64,000 nucleotides of DNA. It comes from Oreohelix idahoensis (lineage: Eukaryota > Mollusca > Gastropoda > Stylommatophora > Oreohelicidae). The translations under genes and the position numbers were made by a program. The stretch is taken from contig JAMPIV010004463.1 of the NCBI GenBank assembly GCA_024509875.1, positions 372,001-436,000 of the forward strand, written 5' to 3'. Of the stretch, positions 39,901 through 51,900 are shown in pieces; position 1 is the stretch's first letter, and each line of letters starts with the position of its first letter. The notes beneath the pieces were generated by a model. That model searched no databases, was not told the origin of the DNA, and worked only from the letters and a program-made list of their open reading frames with translations.

Positions 39901-42900
39901 ATGATGTTATCTGCCATTTCTTTAAAGTGTCATGTATCCTTCATGTATCCCTTGCCTGTCCCTCTTCCTCTTGTCCCGCAAGTCGCAGGTTCACACTTGT
40001 AAAGCTATGTTAAGAAGTCAGTTTCTCCTCTGTAAAAATTACTTACTCAGCAAGAGAGAGGTTGGTAAGAAAACGAAGATGGCTGTATACCGCTCCACCT
40101 ATGTCCCAGTCTTGATGTATGGATGCGAGTCATGGGCAATGACTACAACCCACAAAAGCCAGATCCAAACCTCAGAAATGAGGTATCTGAGGAAGGTGGT
40201 TGAAGTAACAAGAAGAGACATGGTCCGCAACCAGACGATACGTCTAGGCCTAAAATCCCACCCCATGCAGACCCTGTAGATGTAGTCCCAACTAAGATGG
40301 TTTGGCCATGTCTGCAGAATAGGAGATCGGCTACCATGGGAAACAAAGAGCCAGGGATCCAGACTTCCAGGACAACCCAGAGTCCGCTGGGAGGAAAACA
40401 TTAGACAATCTTTGAAGGGCCGAGGACTAGAATGGAACCAGGCCAGGAGGAAGACAGCCGATGGGATAGTCTAGCGCTCTCTCTTCCAAACCACTACACC
40501 TCACGGTAGAAGGAGAACGACTAAGTAAGTAAGCAAAATTCACTTACATGTTCACTTCTGTTTTCTCTGTGCTGCTTAGCTGGCTCTTGCATCATTATAC
40601 CCAAAATGACATCATTTTTTTTACCCTCTCCTGTTGCCCTATTTTCAAAACCTTTTCTGTGTCTACACTAGTCAGTTATATCATAATCATCAGCTGTCAT
40701 CTCTGCAACAAAGGTCGGCTGCAATGGATCTCCAACATCTTCTGTCTCTTGCCTTGATGGTGCTCTCTGATAAACTTTTTCCTGTCCATCACTTGATGTT
40801 ATCTTCCCATTTATAGTGCTGTCTTTTTCTTGTGTGTTTGCCTTTTTCTGCCTTCTGTTATGGTCTTCAGTAAGGTGTTATGTCTTTTTACACGGCCAAA
40901 ATATTCTAGCTGTCTAATTTTGATCTCCTTCATTAATTCTTTTTTCATTTCTAGATTCCTAGGTTTTCAAGGACTTATTTATTTGTTTTCTTCTCTTTCC
41001 ATGAGACGTGCCCCAGTCTTTTAAATGTCCACATCTCAAGGGCCTCAATTCTTTCTTCTAATTGCTTGTTCATTGCCCATGTTTCTACATGTTTTATAAT
41101 CAGCATATATGGAAGTAATAATAAAAGCCTCTTCAGTCATAAATGATTATGGAAATACAGCCCTGAGGTGACAACTGCTTATTTTCCTGATGTGCATTTC
41201 AATGTTTTCTCCTCTCTTCTGCTTGCTGTGAGAGCTTTTGCCCAATCTGTGGTGGCACCGTAGAGAGAATTGCTACTTGGTGCAATCGACAGCTTCTTCC
41301 TCCCACGTTGCTGGATTTATGTCCAGTGCCTTCATGTCTCTTTTGCACACATCTTTAAACCTCAGCTGTGGTCGCTCAACTGTTCTTTGTCCATCTGCCA
41401 GTTGTCCGTACAAGATATCTTTTGAGATGTGACCATCTTCTATGTGGCAGACATGGCCAAGCCAGCGTAATCTGCACTGCCTAAGCAGTATAACATGCTT
41501 TGAAGACCAGCACGTGACAACACCTCAACGTATATGGAAGTACAAATCCAGAATGCCCCATGTAGCTCTTGGGAATCTCTGAGGAGAAAAAGAAAAAATA
41601 GGACTACTGCGCAATCAGGCATGTCAACAGAAGCAACTAATTTGAGGTTGCGCATCAAGCTGGCAGCCTCACCGTATAAAACAAAACTGCTGCAGAAAAC
41701 ACAGCTGCAAAAATACATGAATGCTTTGGTGCAGCCTTCCTTCAGGTGGACCCGCTGGAATGGTGGCTCCATGTTCTATAAGGAATGACAGGGAAATAAA
41801 TGAACAAAATTTAATGCTCGGTTATCCAACTCACAAGACTGTGCAAATTCCCTGATGTCTTCTGAACTCAGCAGCTCTGCAGTGCGCTCTAATATTGTTC
41901 CGTTTCTAAATCTGAAGTCATTGGTAGCATTTCCATCTGCCGATCCCATGAGGCCTTCACTATTTGGATAACTCTCGTGTATTTTTATGGTGTAAGAGAG
42001 CTTGCCACTTGTTTTTGTCACCTGTGGAATCAAATTGAACAGATAAAGGGGAATTTTATGACTAAGTAAAAATAAAAGAAAAAATATAATCAGGATTATA
42101 CAGAATAAATGTGTAAATGACACAGGTTATTGAAGCAGGGAATAAAATACAGACAGACAGACACTCTTTTAAACCACGAGCATATAAAAATATACCCACT
42201 CTCTAAAAAAAACAAAGACATGTAGATTAACCCCAAGACATGGCGAAGAAATATTGATAGACTGATCGACACACTATCATACCAAGAACAAATATTACCG
42301 CTACAACGTCTCTTTGGTGTCATTGGTATTGACTGGACTGTCGGGCTTACTTATGTAGCCGACCTACTTCTGGATGGCGCGAATATATTGTGGGCCGGTA
42401 CTTTGTCTGGTATGATGATGATCTGGCTAATGACAATGAGACTCAGTAACGATGGTGAATGGGTCAAGACAGTATGACCAACTGGCAACGAAGAGATGCT
42501 GGACTCATTGCAAAAGTTAGTGACGAAACATATTTATTTTGACGATACTTTGACATTGTTTTAGACATTTTCATCAGCATGGTTATGGCAAGAAATACAT
42601 GGTAAATAACAGGCACTACGGACGTTGATCGACCGCACTAGCCGCAATCACATCAAGGTTAGCGGAAGCTCTACGGCAACGAATTGATAGGATGCATGGG
42701 TTAACAAAAATGACCATGTTAATAGCTTTTAGCATATATATATTTAATCACGATCCAAAATATCTCCTAGCGTTGACTGAACGCACTAACAGCCGACATA
42801 GCTGGTCAGGCTGCAGTAACGGTACTGGAGGATATGTATCTGAGGCTAGATACTTCAACAAGCCGGTTCTGGCTAAATATTGGCGATAAAAGCTTCTAGG

Positions 42901-45900
42901 CATAACTCGCACAAGAATAACATCATCTCTTAGATGATCATAATTAACTTCATTGCCGTGTCTTCCCTAAACTTGGGATAAGACCACGGAACACATAACG
43001 TCTGCTCAAGACGAAGAATCACTGGATCTGCCTAAAGGACATTGATTGCATCTGGTGCACGGTCGTCTGCAAATAACGTTTCAAAAAATATCATTGCTGC
43101 ACTCAGGTGCACGTCTGAAAATCCCAGGCGTACATATGAGAGCATTTAAACATCTATCTGACCCTCAGTGAATATAAAGTCTTTAACAAACATATAGACT
43201 AAAACATCATCATATCAATAACATATGAAGACAGACTAACATATTACGAACATACCTGTATATAGATAGACTAACACAGTATCATATAAAGACAGAATGA
43301 CTAATACTATCATATCAAAAACATATAAAGATAGACTGACTAACACACTATCATATTAAGACCTTACAGACTAACACACTATCATATCAAGAACATATAA
43401 AGATAGACTAACATACTATCATATCAAGAACATACAGACTAACTAAAACACAATCCTATAAAGAACATATATGGATAGACTGACTAACACACTATCATAT
43501 CAATAACATATAGACTGGCTAACACATCATATCAAGAGCATATAGACTGGCTAACACATCATCATATCAAGAGCATATTGACTGACTAACACACTACCAT
43601 ATTAAGAACATACAGATTAACACACTACCATATCAAGAACATATAAAGACAGAATGACTAATACTATCAAATCAAAAACATATAAAGATAGACTGACTAA
43701 CATACTATCATATAAAGAAAATATAGACTGGCTAACATACCATCATATCAAGAGCATATCGACTGACTAACAATCATAATACAATATTGACTAACACACT
43801 ATCATATCAGGAACATATAAAGATAGACTGACTAACACACTATCATATCTTCTTTCTTCTTTGATCCTTAGCCGCCGACCGTCAAAGCAGTCAGTGGCCA
43901 TCACGCCTAGTGGTGTCTACTATCATATGAGGAACATATAAAGATAGGCTGACTAACACACTATCATATCAGGAACTTATAGACTGACTGACTGACTAAC
44001 ACACTATCATATCAAGAACATATAGACTAACACACTATCATATCAGGAACATATAGACTGACTAACACACTATCATATCAAGAACATATAGACTGACTAA
44101 CACACTATCATATCAGGAACATATAGACTGACTAACACACTATCATATCAAGAACATATAGACTGACTAACACACTATCATATCAAGAACATATAAAGAT
44201 AGACTGACTAACACACTATTATATCAAGAACATACAAAGATAGACTGACTAAAACACTACCATATCAAGAACATATAGACTTATTAACACTATCATATCA
44301 AGAGCATATAGATTAAGACACTACCATATAAAGAACATATACAGATAGACTGACTAAAACACTAACATATCAAGAACATATACAGACAGACTGACTAAAA
44401 CACTAAGTATTTGCCTAGTTGCCAGGGAGGATAGTGTGATTTGCTTCCGTAGTTAGGCAGTGGTGCCGTTCGGAAGGTCCTGGTAAGCCCCTCACGTCTG
44501 TTGTTTTTCTATTGTCTAGTTTTCTACTTCTTTATTTCTCACGAGTGCCTTTAACATACCTTTATGTGTGTAATATTTATTGATTGACTAAAACACAAGC
44601 ATATCAAGAACACAAACTGACTAAAGCAACACAAGAACAGATTAATACTACCACATCAAGAGCACATACACAGACAGACTGACCAAAAAAAGAACAAAGA
44701 GAGACTAATACACTTCCACTTGTGCTTCTGGTTACATTTCTTTGTTCACTAGCTATTCTCAGTAAGTATTCTTTGTTTAGTATCTTAACTTCCCAGGAAG
44801 TTCTTAACGTTTTTCTGAGAAATCATATCGCTGTTGCCTACCATGAATTTTGTATATGTTTGCTCAATGTCCAGAACTCACTTCCATACAATACTATTGG
44901 TTTGACTGTGACGACTTGCCCAATCTTCTCTTCTTTTTTATTATTATTTACCAGACGCCATTTTTTCTCATCTTCAATGCATGATCGAAAAGCCCGTAAA
45001 ATCACGGGAAATTTCGCTCGTGGATATTCTCCTAGCGTTCGGTGATTTTCTCCTCGAGTCTAATACTATTTTTAGATACGACGCCATTGTTGACCTGACC
45101 TCGGTAGCTAGAAACCTGTTTTAATTTAGGACCGACTGCTTAAACTTAGATAGAACCAGTTTAGGCCACTTTAGGAAACCCCCACGTGACTTTTAACGTT
45201 ATTGATTGGAGTGTCTTTATGATGCAAAAGCCACGTGATGCTCGCTTCGGATCACGTGCCCCAAGCGGAAATGACCCGCTAAAAGTGCGGCAAACCCAGC
45301 CATTTTTTCACTTGCCCAGGAAACCTCGAGACAGCTAGACCTAATCCAGATATCGGCGAATTCACGCATTAAAAGCATTGAAGCCACGTGTCTAAATTGT
45401 GATTATGGTCCATCTCTGAGTAGGTAAGTGAAAATCTCGCTAGAAAATAGTATTGAGATGAAATGTGTAGTACCTTATAAAATCGATGCAAAATTGGTAT
45501 AACTGCGTTTACTTTATTCATATTTTTGTTTTACGATCACATCCAGCCACATGTGATCGGGTGTATTTTATGATCCCACGGGATATGTACAAAATGTTCA
45601 TAATAATGTTAACGGGAATATATATATTAATTTCTATATTAATTCTTTATATTCGACCCGACGCTTAGATTACAGGAAATTAATATTAACGATAATGTGA
45701 CAAGACGGTGACATATATTCATTATAAATTACATGACGATGCGACCAGACATGAAGTGTTGTGATAATGTTGTCAGACAATTCTATAATACTAGTGTCCG
45801 ACAAGTATTTGTTAAATTCATCATAATTGACATGACGATTAGGCTAGAGGCACAGAACTAGAATACTGTTGCCGGCATTTCTATGATAAATTTGGGGGGT

Positions 45901-48900
45901 TTAACTGACATTTATAATAATTCATCGGGTTAAGTTGACGATAAATCAGTCTAAAGAATTATAATACTGCCACTGGGGCAGAGAAATATAATAAGGAAGG
46001 GGAGAAACTTGAATTCAAGATTAGGCTCTAGACATATGATGTTAGAGACTAAAATCTGAGATGACTGGCAGACGGACGGCTTAGGGAAAGACTGCTTTCT
46101 AAAGCTAGAAAATTAATGAAGCCGTCGTATTTGTCTTCAGTCTATGGTGGAGCCTTGCACGACAGTCCAATCTCAGAGCAGAATACGGAGTCGAGCACAG
46201 AGAAGGCGAATCTGAACCATTAAAGACCTACCTGGTGCAACGTCAGAAGGAGACCGGAGAACTAACCACGCTTCACTATCAGCCATTTTATGAAGTGCCG
46301 TTTTTAGCTTGGCATATTCAATTCTCAACTTTAGTTATGCCCTTTCCATCATTGTTATCTAAGTATGTGAAATGGTTTTTTTTTTTTAAATGTTGATCCA
46401 TCTATCATTACTTAGCCTTACGATGGTACCCTTTGCTTGAAGATAACCACTGTTATTGTTTTCTTACTATACAAGCTGTCTTTTTTCTACTACAATATCT
46501 AACATTTTCTGCAAGTCTTTTTCTTTCTTCTGCTATTAATATTAATGACATCAGCACAGCACAAATTATAGCATCCAGAGTAACTATTATAAGGTTGTGC
46601 TACCTCAACAAGTGAAACAAATTGATAAAGAAACTACAACTACTAGGGCATGTCAATGCTTTGTGCAGGCTTCATGCAAAGGGGACAACGGTCGTGGTAA
46701 CTTTATGATCCACTGGGAGTGATAAGGAAAACAATGATGATAATTGTCAGGAACCACTTATCGTGGATAGCACTCCACTGGTTACACCACTGCAATGTGG
46801 ATTTATAATAATAAATAAAGGCTCGTTCTTCCAAGGGTACAACCACACCACAATGGCTGACATAAGAAATAACACCTTTAACAGGAACTTCCCTTTAATA
46901 CTTTATACACACAATACGGCCTCACACGGCCAACAAACGCATCAAATACAATAATGAAATAACCACTGTAGACTTGCCTTAGCAGCTTAATCTATCCCCT
47001 CCATACATGAAGGTACGAATTACATCAAAAGCACTGCTATGAATATCGCTCACCTGAGCGGCAAAACTGAGACAATGAAACACTCAAATCATTGACATCT
47101 TATTAAATTACAGTCCATAGAAATTACAACCTAGACCCTACACTGTTCTAGAATTACAACGTAATTCTCAACCAGGACCGAAATATGGCAAGCACTCAGT
47201 TAATAGTCCATAACTTGAATCACCCAGCAATCTCGCTGGCAAAAGGGAAATATGCGTCCTTCCTGGACGAAGGCTAGTTTCTGACTACCCAACTTTGCGC
47301 CTTTTTCCCCCGACTTCCTGTAGTCACATGACCCACCAGTTCGGCTAACCTCGGCCTTTCCGAGTGACTTATCGCCGACCACAATACATACGATGCACTG
47401 CGGAATAGTAAATAAATTAAGGGGCGGAATAGTGCTGTGACAATAATGATAGCACAAAATGTTGATATTTTAACAGTTAACACATATTCGTGGTTCATCT
47501 GTGACTGACCTCATGCTGCTGTCACTGTATAGACAAAACAGATCAGGTCAACAATAACAACAACAAAAGCAGCAGCAGCAACAACAACACCACCAACAAC
47601 AACACCAAAAAATCCTTGCCCCATTTCTTGTTTTATTGTTTGGAAACTGTCGTTTATTTTTCACTCTTGCAGCTGCTACTTGCCTGCTAATAAATGTCTT
47701 TGATTATTCTTTTATACTTATCATAGATATCTATGACATCCTGTATATTCTGATGATATCTTTCACTTTTCTTAAAAGCCTTGGTTCAATTTATTTACAA
47801 CTAATATTAACACATAGACACATCATGAACATATAGAACAAGAACTGAAATAGCTAAATTAAAATACAAAAACAAAGCCAACAAAAAAATGACAGCAAAT
47901 TGCCCTGCCTAGTTCTGAGTGTTTCTAAAGAAGCAAAAAAAGAATAGGACTACTCTACCCTTGAACATCTAATTTGCTAAGCGGTTAAGGCCCCTTCATC
48001 TTGAGGCACAGTTACAGGTTTCCGGGATCAAAACCTGGTAGCATCACGATCCAGTCTACATAGCTGTAAATGGTTAACTCTCTCTACTCATGAGTTAGGG
48101 AAGGCAAAAGGTAGAAAGGAAGGGAACTTGTCATCCTACCTCATAAAATGCTGGACCTAGTATGGTGAAGTCTCTAACACTTCACTCCCTTAAGACAGTT
48201 TCTGCTATAGGACTACAATTCTTTCATCTGAACATATACAAATATGAGGCTGTGTATGTGGGCTGGCAATCTCATTACATAAAACAAATTACCATAGAAA
48301 ACCACCGCTGCAACAGAATGTGACTGCTTAGCACAGGCACCCTATAAGAGGTGGAGTTGGTAAGGACAGCATGAATAACACAGGATCCCTATAAGAGGTG
48401 GAGTTGGTAAGGACAGCAAGTATAACACAGGCTCCCTATAAGAGGTGGAGTTGGTAAGGACAGCAAGTATAACACAGGCTCCCTATAAGAGGTGGAGTTG
48501 GTAAGGACAGCAAGTATAACACAGGCTCCCTATAAGAGGTGGAGTTGGTAAGGAGAGAAAGTATAACACAAGCTCCCTATAAGAGGTGGAGTTGGTAAGG
48601 ACAGCAAGTATAACACAGGCTCCCTATAAGAGGTGGAGTTGGTAAGGACAGCAAGTATAACACAGGCTCCCTTTAAGAGGTGGAGTTGGTAAGGACAGCA
48701 AGTATAACACAGGCTCCCTATAAGAGGTGGAGTTGGTAAGGACAGAAAGTATAACACAGGCTCCCTATAAGAGGTGGAGTTGGTAAGGAGAGCAAGTATA
48801 ACACAGTCTCCCTATAAGACGAGGAGTTGGTAAGGAGAGCAAGTGTAACACATGCTCCCTATAAGAGGTGGAGTTGGTAAGGAGAGCAAGTATAACACAG

Positions 48901-51900
48901 GCTCCCTATAAGAGGTGTAGTTGGTAAGGAGAGCAAGTATAACACAGGCTCCCTATAAGAGGAGGAGTTGGTAAGGAGAGCAAGTATAATACATGCTCCC
49001 TATAAGAGGTGGAGTTAGTAAGGAGAGCAAGTATAACACAGGCTCCCTATAAGAGGTGGAGTTGGTAAGGAGAGCAAGTCAAAAATTATGACAATGACAG
49101 TAAATTTATCTGACTAAGACAAAAGTTAGGCACTGTTTCCATGGTTATAACTAAGACGTAAAGAATTAAATTTTATGCTGACAGAAAAACTAACTGATAC
49201 TCACATTAACAATGACTGCTGGTAGCCAGAGAGTGATAACTGACTGTAACGACTCATTCGTGTATGTCTGGATGTCATCTGGGGCATGTGAAAAATTCTG
49301 CATAAGAGCAGTTGACTGCAAGTAAAACTGAAAACTTCTGTTTTCTGCAGTCTGTAATGAAACAAAACAAAAATAAATTATGTATTGTGTGACTGTCACA
49401 TAGACCCTGCAAGATCCTATTTAACAAACTAGCAAGTAACACATTATGAAATAATGAAAAAGAATGATGGTGAGCGATTTTTGTCTCATGTCCTGCAAAC
49501 AGCACCATTTATCCTGTATTCAGTTTCTTCCTTTCCATTTCCTTCTACCAAACAATTAAGCCCAACAGCACAAACAGACACTAGGACACTAAGATAGGAA
49601 ACTCTGTACAGAACGATTCAACAGCAAGGTCTTCAACAAATTTCACTTGAAGACACATGCTAAAAAATTCTGGTGGGAATCAAACGCAGATTATTTGCTT
49701 GGAAGGTAAACTTTTTTTTTTAACCACTAAACCCATAAATGCGCCAAGGTGTACATGGTTTCTTTAATCTGAATAATTTTACTGAGGTTTTGCTATCAGT
49801 TCAGGCTCTTTTCCCATTTTCTTTATTTCTTTCATGTCTGTCCTGTTCCATATTTTCTGAGGTTTCAACGTGAATTTTATTTCTTGCACATCTGTCTCTA
49901 CTTTCCTTTTCCATATTTTCTGAGGTTTCAACGTATATTTTATTTCTTTCACATCCGTCTCTACTTTCATTTTCCATATTTTTGAGGTTTCATCATCTAT
50001 TTTATTTCGTTCATGACCATCTCTACTTTCCTTGTCCATATTTTCTGAGGTTTCATCATCTATACTATTTCGTTCATGACCATCTCTAATTTCCTTGTCC
50101 ATATTTTTGAGGTTTCATCGTCTATACTATTTCGTTCATGACCATCTCAACTTTCCTTGTCCATATTTTTCAGGTTTCATCATCTATACTATTTCGTTCA
50201 TGACCATCTCTACTTTCCTTGTCCATATTTTTGAGGTTTCATCGTCTATACTATTTCGTTCATGACCATCTCTAATTTCCTTGTCCATATTTTTGAGGTT
50301 TCATCGTCTATACTATTTCGTTCATGACCATCTCAACTTTCCTTGTCCATATTTTTGAGGTTTCATCGTCTATACTATTTCGTTCATGACCATCTCCGAT
50401 TTCCTTGTCTATATTTTTGAGGTTTCATCGTCTATACTATTTCGTTCATGACCATCTCTACTTTCCTTGTCCATATTTTTGAGGTTTCATCGTCTATACT
50501 ATTTCGTTCATGACCATCTCTACTTTCCTTGTCCATATTTTCTGAGGTTTCATTGTCTATACTATTTCGTTCATGACCATCTCTACTTTCCTTGTCCATA
50601 TTTTCTGAGGTTTCATCATCTATACTATTTCGTTCATGACCATCTCAACTTTCCTTGTCCATATTTTTTCAGGCTTCATCGTCTATACTTTTTCGTTCAA
50701 GACCATCTCTACTTTCCTTGTCCATATTTTTGAGGTTTATTCATCTATACTATTTCGTTCATGACCATCTCTACTTTCCTTGTCCATATTTTTGAGGTCC
50801 CCCATTCTTTCTCTTACCATAGGGATTCCAGAAAAAAAATGTTATTAACAGGTTTCCTCAATGCTTGTCTTTTCCAGTGCCAGTGTCTGTTTTCTCATCT
50901 TTTATTCAACAGAAGTGGGAAGATAACATCAAGAGATGGACAGGAAAGAGTCTATTAGAGTGCACCACCAAGACAAGGGATGGACAGGAAAGAGTGTCAG
51001 AGTGCACCACCAAGACAAGAGACAGAAGACGTTGGAGAACCATTACAGTCAACCTTTGTTGTGGAGATGGCAGCTGATGATGATGATGTTCCACAGGTGT
51101 TTGTCTTGAGTTCCATGCTGGTGACTGTAACAAATACAGGTTCAGTGCTGCATTCTCTATGATATAGGAGAACACTCTGTAACCCAGTAGCTGTGAGGAT
51201 CTGTTTTAGAACTACTGTAAAGATTTACCTTTAATAAAGTTATGTCTGTTTTCAGGTTCCAGAGCAAAAATGCCACAGACTGACCAACCATTGAGTATGT
51301 TAACAATAAAACAAATAATGAAAAACAACTGTAAAAAAGATTGGCTAAACACATGGGCACAAGCTAAAACAGGAAGAGGACTCTTCATACACTTCTTCTT
51401 CTTTGATCCTTAGCCGCCGACCGTCAAAGCAGTCAGTGGCTATTACGCCTGGTGGCGTCTTGTAGGGCAACAACAAATTGATTCCACTTTGCTCAGTCGG
51501 CGGCCATCCTTCGTACAGTGCCCCAACTCTGGTTCCGTGTTTTGCAGTCGGGGCATCCGTTTTCATGCCAGTGGCTTCCTTTTGGCTTTCACCACTGTCA
51601 GTCATACGAGCCTGAGACTTAACAGCCCCAAATAATGAAGATGCTTTCAACTATACTGAATGAAAATATCAAACCGGAATCTTCAGATTGAGAACAGGTC
51701 ACTCTACACTAAATGGCCACAGAAACAGATGTGTTCACAAAATATAGCAACATGTAGACACTGCCCAAACCAGATGGAGACAGTAGAACAACATCTACTA
51801 CTGCGCCCTTAGGAAATAAGGCAACTCGTCCTACCACACAACCCAACCATAGACAATATATACTGAAGCACATTAAAAACGCACCACCTGTATAATCCAG

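Larger units (their letters stand above)
42255..44720. repeat. imperfect satellite, ~30-45 bp units
   Basis: Recurring modules ACATATAGACTGACTAACAC, ACTATCATATCAAGA and AAAGATAGACTG in varying order, so the array is a mosaic rather than a strict tandem. It is interrupted by a non-repeat block (about 42295-43185), a 70-bp RTE-1 insert and a SINE-T2. A first unit (ATAGACTGATCGACACACTA) is already visible at 42257. Confidence 0.88.

Noticed and set aside
43160..44720. CRISPR-like alternation of repeats and unique spacers
   Set aside because: Spacers are themselves recurring modules of the satellite, and the setting is an animal intron.
48530..48757. Repetitive 75-aa ORF on the minus strand
   Set aside because: It lies wholly in the 47-bp minisatellite. 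The unit is not a multiple of three, so the repeated peptide is a frame artefact.
49779..50102. 107-aa ORF with [11 protein letters not shown] repeats, and the related plus-strand 88-aa ORF at 50467
   Set aside because: Both are translations of the 62-bp minisatellite amplified from LINE-A; other frames are equally repetitive.
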